From: Verrucomicrobiales bacterium
Lineage (GTDB): Bacteria > Verrucomicrobiota > Verrucomicrobiia > Verrucomicrobiales > V1-33
DNA length: 64,000 bases
Reading direction: 5' to 3'
NCBI GenBank assembly: GCA_028293125.1
Contig: JAQGPJ010000061.1
Span: forward strand, 1-64,000
The translations under genes and the position numbers were made by a program. Shown here piece after piece: positions 42,794 through 52,471 of this stretch; position 1 is the first letter of the stretch; the number at the start of each line of letters is the position of its first letter. The notes beneath the pieces are model-generated. The model saw only the letters and a list, made by a program, of their open reading frames with translations, had not been told where the DNA came from and searched no databases.

Positions 42794-44725
42794 CTACTGC
42801 GCCCTCACCCGATAAAAGCTCCGCCCCCCGTTGAGCGGGACCTCAAAAAATCCGCCATCGTCATTGGTCGCGGTGAAGGTGTCGCCGGTGGGCTCCCAGG
42901 TGCCGGCCGCCGGATCCCCGGAGAACTCGAGCAGGTAGGTCCCGCCGGGCACCGTGGTGAAATCGAGGCGGATTCCGGTGGCTGATTTTGTGATGGTCAG
43001 AACCGGGACCGGCACGGCCGCGCGGTACAGCCCCGGAGAGCCGATATCCGCCGTGGTGGCCGCCTTGAACACCCCGTTCACGCCGGCTTGGCTGAGAGCC
43101 CCAAACAGCCCGGTCGAAGGGTCATAATTGAAGGTCACCCCGGCGGTGGCCTGGGCGAAGTCCACGGAGGCCACGGTGTCCGCATCCTCGGTGGCGGTCG
43201 CGTTCCACAGCCGGACGCCATCATCGGAGGCGGAAAAAGCGAGGCCGTTTCCACTGTAGGTCACCACCTGGGCGGCGGCGGGCATGGAGGTGCCCCACCA
43301 GGAGCGGAACTGCGCGGCGGTTAGATCCTCGACAAAAATGATGGACCCGCCGGCGGGGATGGTCAGACCTGCGGGAAAGACAAAAGCACTGCCCAGACCG
43401 CCGCCGCTGTCGTTGAACCGCCACCCGGCCAGACTGACCGGCGCCGGTTCAAAACTGGTCAGCTCCCACCAGTCGGCGATCCCCGATCCGCCCGCAGCCT
43501 GCTGGGAGGACACCTCGGTGACGCGCAGGTTGAGCATGGTCCGGAGCGTGATCTCCGCCGAGCTGGTCACGCTGCCCAGGCTGTTGACCGCCGTAAGCTC
43601 ATACGTCCCGGCGTTGGCGATCTGGAAATTGGGCACCGTCAGAGTGGAGGCCGTCTGCCCGGGGATGGGCTGGCCATTGAGTTTCCACGAGAATGCCGGC
43701 GGCGGCTCGCCGGAGATCCGGGCCTCCAGCACCACGGTGGAACCGGCCAGCACGGTTTGGCCTGCCAGGGGCGCGGCCACGGTGGGAGCCCGCGGACACT
43801 GCGCGGCGAAGTGATAAAGCACCGGGAATTCCCCCTCGCTGATGGTGAGGTAGCCGCTGCCGTCGCGCAGAAACGCCACAGCCTCGCCGTTGGGCTCCGA
43901 CGGGGTCCCGATGACCGGGATGGCAACCGGCGGGCGGGTCAGGGCGGTGGGGATGGACTCCCCGGCCTGACGGTTCCAGAGCCTTGCCTGATCCTCGTTT
44001 CTGATGATGATCTGGCTGCCATCCATGGAGACCGTGGCTCCGGAGGGGTCGGTGAAGTCCACCGTGCCGGCAAACGTCAGGACGGTGGTGGAGCCCGCCG
44101 CTGCGGTGTTGAGGTTGACGCTGTAAATCCGGGAAGCCGAGGACTCCTTGGTCACAATGAAAACATCCGCTGTCACGGGATCGACCAACAGGGCTTCGGA
44201 GTCATAACTGCCGTCCGGGTAGGTCAGATTGAACACCTCGACTCCGGTGGCGCTGACCGTGGGGGCGGACGCCGGGACTTCCGAGGAAACCGTGGGCTCC
44301 GGAAAGCGCACGATCCGGATCTGGTTTCTCACGCTGGTCTCCTCCTGGGCTCCGCCGGCGTCCGAAAGGTAGATGTAATTTGTGCCAGCGGCGGGGCCGG
44401 GGCCGACCGCCATGTCCTCCACATCGTCGGCCACGGATCCGAAGTCACAGCGCAGCAGCAGTTCAGCGTTGAGATTCACGGCAAAAATCCTCTTTCCCGA
44501 GCCATCGTTCTGCGTCCAGACCACGCCCGGATTCTGACCGCTGACCGCCAGCCCCGATGCCTCTTTGAGCGTGGTGAAGTCAATGGAGCCCAGAGGCACT
44601 CCGGGAGCGAACGAAGTGCAGGTGGAGGCCAAAGCCCCTTGCGCCGCCATCAGAATGGCGGCGGCGCTGCCGGGGATCCGGACGGACTGTCGAAGGAACC
44701 GATTTTTTGTCGGAGGAAATTTCAT
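42794..44725 (-). CDS. Secreted protein with propeller-like, Ig-like and lamin-tail domains
   Basis: A 643-residue exported protein. A signal peptide (about 1-34, ending near GALAS) is followed by a beta-propeller-like region (about 40-310, with DVEDMAVGPGPAAGTNYIY). An Ig-like domain spans about 315-405 (SGEPPPAFSWKLNGQPI). A lamin-tail domain spans about 410-565 (ADWWELTSFEPAPVSLAGW). The C-terminus is beta-rich and ends GRSFYRVRAQ, a tail style seen on verrucomicrobial surface proteins. Its role is unknown; lamin-tail and Ig domains suggest binding at the surface or in the matrix. The start is ATG 44725, chosen for the signal peptide. Confidence 0.78.
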   Translation of the reverse strand: MKFPPTKNRFLRQSVRIPGSAAAILMAAQGALASTCTSFAPGVPLGSIDFTTLKEASGLAVSGQNPGVVWTQNDGSGKRIFAVNLNAELLLRCDFGSVADDVEDMAVGPGPAAGTNYIYLSDAGGAQEETSVRNQIRIVRFPEPTVSSEVPASAPTVSATGVEVFNLTYPDGSYDSEALLVDPVTADVFIVTKESSASRIYSVNLNTAAAGSTTVLTFAGTVDFTDPSGATVSMDGSQIIIRNEDQARLWNRQAGESIPTALTRPPVAIPVIGTPSEPNGEAVAFLRDGSGYLTISEGEFPVLYHFAAQCPRAPTVAAPLAGQTVLAGSTVVLEARISGEPPPAFSWKLNGQPIPGQTASTLTVPNFQIANAGTYELTAVNSLGSVTSSAEITLRTMLNLRVTEVSSQQAAGGSGIADWWELTSFEPAPVSLAGWRFNDSGGGLGSAFVFPAGLTIPAGGSIIFVEDLTAAQFRSWWGTSMPAAAQVVTYSGNGLAFSASDDGVRLWNATATEDADTVASVDFAQATAGVTFNYDPSTGLFGALSQAGVNGVFKAATTADIGSPGLYRAAVPVPVLTITKSATGIRLDFTTVPGGTYLLEFSGDPAAGTWEPTGDTFTATNDDGGFFEVPLNGGRSFYRVRAQ

Positions 44726-45180
44726 GATTGGATGGGGGGAAATGCTGGATAGGGGTTTGCGGATTTGGCACTGGGGCCGGTCAAATGTTTTCAAGTCACA
44801 AAAGCGTCACCATCAGTCCAGCATAAGAATATACGGCCTAAGGATGGAAATGGCCGATTTATGATAGTTTGGTTAAAGCGGCAAAGCAGGGTCCCGCATT
44901 ATGGCAAGGAGCCCGCCGGCATCCGGGTGTTCGGATCCGGCAGAGGTGGTGGCGAGCGACAGCGACAGAAGTCCAAGGGTGCTGAGGAACGGAATTTTCA
45001 TAATGGCCATGGGGCATGGTTCACAAAGGAGAGGAGATGATGAGTCCCGCACCATGGCGTGCGAAGATTACGGGCTTGTTACCGCGCCGGGAATTGTTTC
45101 CCGGCCGCTCCACGGACCTCCGGACCCCCTTGCCTTCCCTTGCATCGGAGGTTTTCCGCAGGCTGAGTCGGGGCATGTCC
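44726..45180. other. Region between the LTD protein and trpD
   Basis: About 450 bp with divergent genes on both sides. An AT-rich stretch at about 44760-44880 probably holds promoter elements. The minus strand carries one short frame with a signal-peptide-like start (see 44873-45010). Confidence 0.4.
44873..45010 (-). CDS. Possible small secreted peptide or gene remnant
   Basis: A 45-codon frame reading MAIMKIPFLSTLGLLSLS and continuing LATTSAGSEHPDAGG, which has the charge, hydrophobic core and AxAG-like cleavage region of a Sec signal peptide. Only about 20 residues would remain after cleavage. It could be a small exported peptide or the start of a secreted protein whose body is lost. No homologue is recognised, so the call is weak. 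Confidence 0.3.
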   Translation of the reverse strand: MAIMKIPFLSTLGLLSLSLATTSAGSEHPDAGGLLAIMRDPALPL

Positions 45181-46215
45181 ATGTCCACCGATTCCCTCCT
45201 GAGCACTCTGCAGGCCGGCCAGGCCCTGACTGAAAGCGGCACCGCGTCCATGGCGGCCCTGCTGCTCAACCCCACAGCGGACGCCGGGGTGAAGGCGCAC
45301 CTGCTGCGCGCGCTCAGCGCCAAGGGGGAGACGGCGGAGGAGATCGCCGGCTTTGTCCTCGCCTTTCTGGACCACGCGGTGCGGCCTCCGCTGGACACCG
45401 CGGCGCTGGACCGCCCGGCCATCGATGTCTGCGGCACCGGCGGCGACAAGCTGGACCTTTTCAATATCTCCACAGCCTCCCTCTTTGTGCTGGCGGCCTG
45501 CGGGGTGGCGGTGGTGAAGCACGGCAACCGGGGCATCACCTCCCGCAGCGGCGGCGCGGATGTGCTGGAAGCCCTGGGCATCCGCATCGACCTGCCGCCG
45601 GCGCGGTTCGCGGAATGCGTGAAGCGGCACGGCGCGGCCTTCATGCTGGCCCCCCAGTACCACCCGGCCTTCGCCGCCGTGGGCCCGGTGCGCCGCCAAC
45701 TGGCCCAGGAGGGCATCCGCACGATCTTTAATATCATCGGCCCCCTGCTGAACCCTCTGCGCCCCGCCTATCAGCTGGCGGGGGTGTTCGATCCCTCGCT
45801 GCCGCCGGTTTACGGCCGCATCCTCCTGGCCTTGGGCCGCACCTGCGCGTGGACTGTCCACGGCAGTACCGCCGACGGGCGGGGAATGGACGAGATCTCC
45901 ACCCTCGGGCCCACCCACATCGTTATCAGCGAGAACGGCACGCTGAGGGAGGAGACCCGCACCCTGCCGGCCCCGCCGCACACCCTGACCGACCTGCAGG
46001 GAGCCGGGGCCGACCACAACGCCGCCCTGCTGGTGGCCATCCTGGACGGTACCGACCAAGGGCCGAAACGCCACATGATCCTCACCAACGCCGCCGCCGC
46101 CCTCCAAGTGACTGGACTGGCCGCCAACTGGGAGGAGGGCATGGGGCTGGCGGCGGAGGGAGTGGATTCCGGGAGGGCGCTGGGGGTTTTGCGGGGGATG
46201 CAGGGGTTCGCCTGA
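45181..46215 (+). CDS. trpD: Anthranilate phosphoribosyltransferase
   Basis: A 344-residue enzyme of tryptophan biosynthesis that joins anthranilate to PRPP. The PRPP-binding CGTGGDKLDLFNIST motif, KHGNRGITSRSGGADVLEALG, and the anthranilate-site block around RTIFNIIGPLLNPLRPAYQ are all present. Length fits TrpD. The start is set at ATG 45181 (MSTDSLLSTLQAG), which matches the usual N-terminus; an ATG at 45175 adds two residues, and longer frames look spurious. No other trp gene is in the window, so the pathway genes are scattered. Confidence 0.92.
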   Translation: MSTDSLLSTLQAGQALTESGTASMAALLLNPTADAGVKAHLLRALSAKGETAEEIAGFVLAFLDHAVRPPLDTAALDRPAIDVCGTGGDKLDLFNISTASLFVLAACGVAVVKHGNRGITSRSGGADVLEALGIRIDLPPARFAECVKRHGAAFMLAPQYHPAFAAVGPVRRQLAQEGIRTIFNIIGPLLNPLRPAYQLAGVFDPSLPPVYGRILLALGRTCAWTVHGSTADGRGMDEISTLGPTHIVISENGTLREETRTLPAPPHTLTDLQGAGADHNAALLVAILDGTDQGPKRHMILTNAAAALQVTGLAANWEEGMGLAAEGVDSGRALGVLRGMQGFA

Positions 46216-46230
46216 GGCGAAGGGGGGGAT

Positions 46231-46256
46231 GGGTTATTAATTATTAGTTATTGGGG
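46231..46256. repeat. Single TTATTAG/TTATTGG array
   Basis: A one-sided array of the same unit as at 42652-42686 (GGGTTATTAATTATTAG, then TTATTGGGG). It lies just after trpD, between convergent genes. No opposite arm is present. Confidence 0.6.
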
Positions 46257-46308
46257 CTGGGGTTGTTTTCCGGAATTGCGGGACAAATCAGCCCCACGGA
46301 AGCCGCCG

Positions 46309-49300
46309 TCAATCCGGGCCCGGGGATTTCTCCCATCGGTTGAGGGCAGCCAAAAGCTCGGTCGGCCGCATCGGCTTGGTGAGGTAATCGTCCATTCCGG
46401 CATTGAGACATTTTTCCCGGTCCCCCTTCATGGCATTCGCGGTGAGGGCAATGATGTGGATCCGTCTTGAATACGCGGCGCGCACGCGGCGGGTCGCCTC
46501 GTAACCGTCCATTTCAGGCATCTGGCAATCCATGATGATGATGTCGTAGGGTATCCGTTGGAGTGCTTCGAGCACCTCGCAGCCATCGGCCACGCAATCG
46601 GCATGGTAACCGAGCTGGGCAAGCTGTCTGATGGCGACCTTCTGATTGATCCTGTTATCCTCCGCCAGGAGGATGCGGACCGCGTGATGGGAGGCACCGG
46701 GCAGTGCTGGCGGATTTTTATTATCATCCGGGAAATCCGCCGGGCGATGGCGGCGCATCACACCGGCAAGGCAGTCGAAAAGTTTGGAGAGCCTGACCGG
46801 CTTTGCCAGAAAGTCATCCACTGCCGGATTTTCAGAGCCGCCGGAGACGAAATGACTGCCATGCGGGCTGAGCATCACGATCCGCGTGGACGCGGTCCTC
46901 TGGTCCGCCCTGATGGCGGCCGCCAGCATCAGTCCGTCCATCCCAGACATGTGCATATCGAGAATCGCGATATCAAACGGATCCCCGCCGCCGGCCCGCA
47001 CCGAAACCAAATCCAAGGCCGCACGCCCGTCCTCCACGGCCTCGGGCCGCATCCCAAAGCCGCCGAGCTGCTGCTCCAGAACGCGGTGATAAGGCGGATG
47101 GTTATCGACGATAAGCACGTGCAGGCCGGCCAGAGCGTTTTCATCAAGCTGACGCGTCAAAATTCCCGTCTGTTTCTCCAGACGCACGGTGAACCAGAAA
47201 GTGGAGCCATTTCCGTGCGAGCTTTCCATGCCGACCTCGCCATGCATGAGATGGACCAGCTGGCGGACGATGGCGAGACCGAGTCCGGTGCCGCCATATT
47301 TCCGCGTGTTCGAATCATCGGCCTGGCTGAAAGGCTGAAAAAGATTCGCGCGCGCTTTCTCACTGATGCCGATGCCGGTGTCCGTGATTTCGAAGCGGAG
47401 CATCGTTTCCGAAATCCGGAAAACCCGCATCACGACCTCACCCTTCTGCGTGAACTTGATGGCATTGCCAAGCAGGTTGGTGAGAATCTGCCGCAGCCGT
47501 CCGGCATCGCCTCGAAGGTGGGGAAAAATATCCGGCGGCACCAAGGTGAAGAACTCAAGGCCCTTGGTCTGGGCGGTTTCCGAAAGCAACTCCATCGTGT
47601 CGTCAATGACCTCGATGAGATTGAAATCGTGGGTTTCAAACGCGAGTTTGCCAGCCTCGATTTTCGAGAAATCGAGGATATCATTGATGATCGTGAGCAG
47701 CGACTCCCCACTCTGAATGATGGTTTTGACGTAATCCCCCTGCTCGCTGTCCAAGGAGGTCTCCGCCAGCAGACCGGCCATCCCGATCACGCCATTCATC
47801 GGCGTGCGGATCTCGTGGCTCATATTGGCAAGGAACTGCGATTTGCTGCGGTCCGCCTCCAGCGCCGCATCGCGGGCCCGGGCGAGTTCGACCTCCGACC
47901 GGTGCCGCTCGGTGATGTCCGTGCGGATGGCAATGTATTGATAAGGTTTTCCTGTATCGTCGAAACAGGGGACGATGGTGGTGGCCACCCAGTAAAACGA
48001 GCCGTCTCTGGCGCGGTTTCTGATTTCACCTTTCCAGACCAGGCCTTGGGAAATCGTCCGCCATAGCTCCGCGAAAAATTCCTTCGGATGGAGGCCCGAG
48101 TTGACGATCCGGTGATCCCGCCCGATCAGTTCGTTCTCGGGGTATTGGAAAACAGCGCTGAACTTGTCGTTTACGTAAATGATCCTCCCCGCGTGATCGG
48201 TGATGGAAACCAGCGCGTGCTCATTCAGGGCAAGCTGGACATCGTTGAGCCGGTGCTGCGATTCCTGCAGGGCGCTCTCAGCCAGCTTCCGTTCTCTGAG
48301 TTCCCGTGTCAGCCGCTTGTTCGCTTTCTGGAACTGGTGGTTGGTTTCAGTCAATTCCCCGCGAGCGGATGAAAGTCCCTCGCGGGCACCCTCCAATTCG
48401 ACCACCGCACGGCCGATCTCCTCCTGAAGACGGTTGAAACTGATGGCCATGTCCCCCACCTCGTCACGGGAATGAACGGTGACCGGAGTCATGCTGAAAT
48501 CCGCCTTGGCCGCCTCCAAGTCACCCGCCGCGAGCGCCTCCATAGCCCGCGTGAAATCCTTCAGAGTCCCTTTCACCAAACGATCGGCGGCTTTGGAGAC
48601 CTCCACCGCTGAGTGGGCGATCATTCCAGGAAGAATCAAACCGATGGCGATGGTCAGCAGCGCGACGGCCACGAAAATATCCTCCAGCGCCGCAATCAAT
48701 GCAGCATCCGCCCGCGACACGTTATCGATCGCGATGAGGTATCCAACCGCATCCAGCGCAAGGACGATCAGCATCGCTCCCGTGAGTTTCAAATGCAGCG
48801 TGCGTCCGACTGGTGGCAATCCCGCCTTGATCCGGTCAGCCATTTTCCGCCATGCATAGAGTGCAGAACCCGAATAGGCGAAAACGATTCCGACCAGCAC
48901 CGTGCGCATGCCGAACTGCTGGAAACCGAGAATGGTCGAGAGTCCCCAGATTCCAGCCGCCACCACTCCCAGCATAATCGTTCCCCGGGGCGCACGGTAT
49001 GGACGCTCCATGTCCGGCTCGTCCTTTCTCAGCAGCCAGACCGCGATGTTCGGCATCCCAATGCCGATCAAATAAGTGAGGTTCGCCGCCGCGATCAGCC
49101 ATACCGGATCACCCAAAAGCAGAAACAGGATCGCCATCGCCGCCGTCAGTATCGTGGTCACCCAAGGAGCGTCGGTTTTCGAGCGCTTCGCCATGAACTC
49201 GGGCAGCAGTCCGTCCTCCGCCAGCTGGGACAGGGTTCGCGCCGCGCCCGCCAGCGGAGCGATGGTCCCATGGAACATGTTGAAAATCATGAACCAGATC

Positions 49301-50217
49301 GCCGCCGCTTTGGCCGCGCCGCCGAGGAGGGGGGCGAAGGTCGGCCCCAGCACCAGAGCAAGCTCCCTCCCCATTGGTTCAGGTCCGAGCGTGCCCAGCC
49401 AGACGATAGGGAGGATGATAAAGTAAAGAGAGGCGAGGACCGCGCTGGCCAGCATCGCCCGCGGAACATTTTTATTCGGATTGATCGTCTCACCCACGTG
49501 ACACGATGCCTGCTCGAACGCCGGAGCCGCGAAACCGATCAGATAAATTCCGGCCATCACACTGGTGATCTGGCCGAAAACACCCGGGAAAGGCACCTCC
49601 AAGTGATAAGTGAACGCCTGCCGCCAATCCACTTTGCCACTGAAAATGGGAATCACCGCCGATAGAAAAGCCAGCACCGCCGAAGCTGTAGCGAAGGGCA
49701 TTGCCAGGCGCATCACCCATTTGACACCGCATAAATTCACCACCGTGAATAATCCGACTATGCATGCCGCCATCAGGGGAACGGGAAACCACGGCAGATA
49801 CCAGTGGTGAATCGCCGAAGCCGACAATAAAGCTGTCAGACCGCAGGTCGGCACCCAGCCCCACCAATAACAAACACCGGTCAGGTTTGCCAGCACCGGG
49901 CTGTAAGGCCGGAACGCCTCTGCACAGGTCGCCGCGATTCCCCCCACACGATTTGGATACATCAGAATCAGCTCCGTCCAGCCGGGCGTCGCCGCCCAGC
50001 TCAGAAGCAGCCCGAAAATCAGCAGCAGCACCGCCGCGCTGCCCTGACCGGTGATCGTCCCCTGGCCGATGAACAGCGCACCGATCAGGAACAGACTCTG
50101 ATTGATGCCGCCCATGGCCACCGCTGTGGTGCCAAACCAGCCGACAGTCCGTGGATGGGGTGGATGCGCCGTTCCACTTGTCTGCGTAATCACATCGGAG
50201 GAACGGGGGCCAACCAT
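46309..50217 (-). CDS. Amino-acid-permease-like transporter fused to a hybrid histidine kinase
   Basis: A 1302-residue membrane sensor. Residues about 20-470 form an APC-superfamily permease with about 12 helices (conserved GTITGQG and GFAAPAFEQASCHVGETINPNKN blocks). Two more helices (about 480-560), a HAMP-like linker, coiled coil and a PAS domain (about 650-770) follow. The kinase core has His801 in SHEIRTP, N-box LLGNAIKFT and G-boxes DTGIGI and GTGLGL. Two receiver domains close it, with Asp1087 (AILDMHM) and Asp1230 (IIMDCQM). CbrA has the same idea but with an SLC5-type transporter. The ATG at 50217 was chosen over a TTG at 50295. No output regulator gene is adjacent. Confidence 0.9.
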   Translation of the reverse strand: MVGPRSSDVITQTSGTAHPPHPRTVGWFGTTAVAMGGINQSLFLIGALFIGQGTITGQGSAAVLLLIFGLLLSWAATPGWTELILMYPNRVGGIAATCAEAFRPYSPVLANLTGVCYWWGWVPTCGLTALLSASAIHHWYLPWFPVPLMAACIVGLFTVVNLCGVKWVMRLAMPFATASAVLAFLSAVIPIFSGKVDWRQAFTYHLEVPFPGVFGQITSVMAGIYLIGFAAPAFEQASCHVGETINPNKNVPRAMLASAVLASLYFIILPIVWLGTLGPEPMGRELALVLGPTFAPLLGGAAKAAAIWFMIFNMFHGTIAPLAGAARTLSQLAEDGLLPEFMAKRSKTDAPWVTTILTAAMAILFLLLGDPVWLIAAANLTYLIGIGMPNIAVWLLRKDEPDMERPYRAPRGTIMLGVVAAGIWGLSTILGFQQFGMRTVLVGIVFAYSGSALYAWRKMADRIKAGLPPVGRTLHLKLTGAMLIVLALDAVGYLIAIDNVSRADAALIAALEDIFVAVALLTIAIGLILPGMIAHSAVEVSKAADRLVKGTLKDFTRAMEALAAGDLEAAKADFSMTPVTVHSRDEVGDMAISFNRLQEEIGRAVVELEGAREGLSSARGELTETNHQFQKANKRLTRELRERKLAESALQESQHRLNDVQLALNEHALVSITDHAGRIIYVNDKFSAVFQYPENELIGRDHRIVNSGLHPKEFFAELWRTISQGLVWKGEIRNRARDGSFYWVATTIVPCFDDTGKPYQYIAIRTDITERHRSEVELARARDAALEADRSKSQFLANMSHEIRTPMNGVIGMAGLLAETSLDSEQGDYVKTIIQSGESLLTIINDILDFSKIEAGKLAFETHDFNLIEVIDDTMELLSETAQTKGLEFFTLVPPDIFPHLRGDAGRLRQILTNLLGNAIKFTQKGEVVMRVFRISETMLRFEITDTGIGISEKARANLFQPFSQADDSNTRKYGGTGLGLAIVRQLVHLMHGEVGMESSHGNGSTFWFTVRLEKQTGILTRQLDENALAGLHVLIVDNHPPYHRVLEQQLGGFGMRPEAVEDGRAALDLVSVRAGGGDPFDIAILDMHMSGMDGLMLAAAIRADQRTASTRIVMLSPHGSHFVSGGSENPAVDDFLAKPVRLSKLFDCLAGVMRRHRPADFPDDNKNPPALPGASHHAVRILLAEDNRINQKVAIRQLAQLGYHADCVADGCEVLEALQRIPYDIIIMDCQMPEMDGYEATRRVRAAYSRRIHIIALTANAMKGDREKCLNAGMDDYLTKPMRPTELLAALNRWEKSPGPD

Positions 50218-50724
50218 TTTAAAAAAATTAAAAGCATTGGCTCTGCTGTCAAGCCAGGTGAAAGAACATCCGATTGATTTACGAACAATTGTCAATAGGT
50301 TTCAACAGAGGGCCCATCACAGCACTGACACTGATCAGCGGGCATGCAGCCCCGCCAGCTTCGGTTGCACCGCGGCAGCCGCAGGCAGGTTTCCAAGGCT
50401 GCCGGCACTCTCTTTCCCGCTCCGTCCCCGGCGCTGACAGAGGAGATGGCAAACCGGGCACACCCAGCGGCAAATACGACGGCGGCCAGCGCGGGCAAAC
50501 GGCCGGTGTCCTCACCGGTTGGAAGCCCGTCGGAACTTATTGCCGGGCAAGGCAGCCGGGATGCAGGCACCCGTACAAATGGCTGCCAGGTCTTCCGCGG
50601 ATCCTTTTAAAGCTCCTGCCAGTCAGCGGGTGCCCTTTCCCTTCGTGGTCCATGCTGCAAAAACGCCAATCCAGGAGTTTTCAATCCGCTCCACCCCGCT
50701 TTCCCCTCGCCAGGCGGGGAAGGT
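50218..50724. other. Divergent intergenic region
   Basis: About 500 bp between divergent genes. Beside the transporter-kinase start is an A/T run (about 50217-50240). The rest is GC-rich with no repeat, hairpin or reading frame I can support. Confidence 0.45.
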
Positions 50725-51702
50725 GTGCCAGCGTGGCGGGTGCCCTCCCCGACACCCAACACCTACACCAGACTCATCACCGCCGACCAAGCGCGGAAAC
50801 TCCATGCCCTGCTGGAGGAGCGGGGATTCACTTTTGAGAAAAAGGACTACACGATCTTTGCCGCCAAACGGGACCAAGTGAATGTGGCGGTCTATGAAAA
50901 GGGGCCGAAAATCCTCGTGCAGGGCAAAGGCCTGGCGGATTTTGTGGAATTTATCCTGGAGCCCGAGATTCTGGGCGTGGCGGAGCTGGGCTACGAGGAG
51001 GTGACCAAGCCGGAGATGTACACCCCGCACTTCGGGATTGATGAGAGCGGAAAAGGCGATTTTTTCGGCCCTCTGGTCATCGCCGGGGTTTACACCGATT
51101 CCGATGTGGCCCGCCGGCTGGTGGCGGCGGGGGTGCAGGACAGCAAGGCCATCACCTCCGATGCCCGCATCCGGGCTCTGGCGGACACGGTGCGGGCCAC
51201 GTCCGGCGTGGAGTGGGATGTTGTCAGCATGGGACCGGAGCGTTACAATCACCTCTACGGGGAGGCCGGCAACCTGAACCGGCTGCTGGCTTGGGGGCAC
51301 AGCACGGTGATCGAGAACCTCTTAAAAAAGCGACCCGACTGCCCGCGGGCCCTCAGTGACCAGTTCGCCCACGAGAGCGTGCTGAAAAAAGCCCTCGGCC
51401 CCGGGGGCCGGGCCATCCGGCTGGACCAGCGCACTAAAGGGGAAAGCGATGTCGCCGTCGCCGCCGCCTCCATCCTGGCCCGCGAGCGGTTCATTGACTG
51501 GATGGATGTGGCCTCCAAAAAACTGGGGATTTCCCTGCCCCGCGGAGCGACCTCCGTGAAACCGGCCGCCCATCAGCTGATCAAGGCGCGGGGCGCGGAT
51601 TTCCTGCCCCGGGTCTGCAAGATGCATTTTAAAACCGCCCGCGAGGTTTTGGGGCTTCCTCCCTTGGAAAAACCCATTTCCAAGTGGGTGCGGCGGAAAT
51701 AA
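50725..51702 (+). CDS. rnhC: Ribonuclease HIII
   Basis: A 325-residue enzyme that cleaves the RNA strand of RNA-DNA hybrids during replication and repair. The N-terminal TBP-like substrate-binding domain (about 10-95) distinguishes it from RNase HII. The catalytic domain begins with GIDESGKGDFFGPLVIAG, carrying the Asp-Glu pair, and includes the later Asp of VQDSKAI and the Asp of KGESDVAVAAASI. Length is typical of HIII. There is no early ATG; GTG at 50725, with GGGGAAGG directly before it, or GTG at 50740 must serve as the start. Confidence 0.9.
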   Translation: MPAWRVPSPTPNTYTRLITADQARKLHALLEERGFTFEKKDYTIFAAKRDQVNVAVYEKGPKILVQGKGLADFVEFILEPEILGVAELGYEEVTKPEMYTPHFGIDESGKGDFFGPLVIAGVYTDSDVARRLVAAGVQDSKAITSDARIRALADTVRATSGVEWDVVSMGPERYNHLYGEAGNLNRLLAWGHSTVIENLLKKRPDCPRALSDQFAHESVLKKALGPGGRAIRLDQRTKGESDVAVAAASILARERFIDWMDVASKKLGISLPRGATSVKPAAHQLIKARGADFLPRVCKMHFKTAREVLGLPPLEKPISKWVRRK

Positions 51703-52201
51703 TCATCCATTAATTTGCGGATCACCCCTTTTTAAGCGGAACTGACCCTGTTGACATGGGAATCAGACATTTTAAGACACAGAGCGATTTTTCTTGTCAC
51801 GGCGGCACGATTTTGGCGATTATCTCATTTAAACCATCGTTGTTGTCTCCACCTGACGGATTCAATCCAGATTTTCTCTATCTGGTGGGCTGAATCGGCT
51901 GCTCAGGCTCTCCGGGAGGCCATCGATGGTTTTTTTATTTTTCAGACTTCAGCCCCTGGGGAAGCGGACTGGTCAAAAAAACAACGGTTCTCTGCCGTAA
52001 AAGCAGTGGGAACCGGCGGAAAAGACGAGATGAGCCTCTTTTTCCGTTCCCTTGGCATAGGACTGCCAGCCCATGAAAGGCAGCCGCTGCTTCCCCGGCG
52101 GAATCCATTCGGCGGGAAATCCCGAGCAACGCCTTCAATCTGATGAAGTTACAACTTCGTAAGATTTACGGTCCGCTTTTACCTAAAACCTGCATGCGGA
52201 T

Positions 52202-52243
52202 TCCGGCTGCTGGCGCTCCTGTGGGGAGTGGCAGGCAGCCGGA
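52202..52243. other. Strong stem-loop of unknown role
   Basis: A 9-bp outer stem (TCCGGCTGC at 52202-52210 with GCAGCCGGA at 52235-52243) encloses a second short stem (CTCC with GGAG). About 27 nt further on the plus strand comes a run of seven T residues, too far for a classic terminator. Confidence 0.45.
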
Positions 52244-52437
52244 TCTGAGTTCCAAAGCGGGAAAAGAGAGTTTTTTTGAAATTCTCATTTCCACGGCTGG
52301 CCGGCGGAGGTTTCTCCAGCGAAAAAGCCGAAGAAAATGTGCAATCTAAAAAATTAAAAATCGCCAAAAACCAATATTTACCTTGCCTCAGGATGATGAG
52401 TTACTTAATTTTTTCTTAATTGCCTATTATGCTCAGC

Positions 52438-52465
52438 CCTGCCGGGACGAGCCTTTTCCCGCAGG
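52438..52465 (-). terminator. Possible weak terminator after the E2 gene
   Basis: CCTGC-C-GGGA (52438-52447) pairs with TCCC-GCAGG (52457-52465) with one bulge. It starts 7 bp beyond the E2 stop codon. The sequence after it on the minus strand is AT-rich but has no clean T run, so it may act only with Rho. Confidence 0.4.
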
Positions 52466-52471
52466 TTCCGG

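Larger units (their letters stand above)
51703..52471. other. Long AT-richer intergenic region between convergent genes
   Basis: About 770 bp, clearly less GC-rich than the surroundings, especially at 52130-52440 where A/T runs abound. Short open frames exist but none is convincing. A hairpin lies at 52202-52243 and another at 52438-52465. It may be a decayed gene, a regulatory RNA locus, or simply spacer. Confidence 0.4.

Noticed and set aside
45016-45174. Extended N-terminus or trp leader peptide before trpD
   Set aside because: No tandem Trp codons with a nearby terminator/antiterminator pair; TrpD family length fits the ATG at 45181.
51751-52143. 130-codon frame after RNase HIII
   Set aside because: No motif, unlike codon composition of neighbours, and overlapping frames of similar length on both strands.
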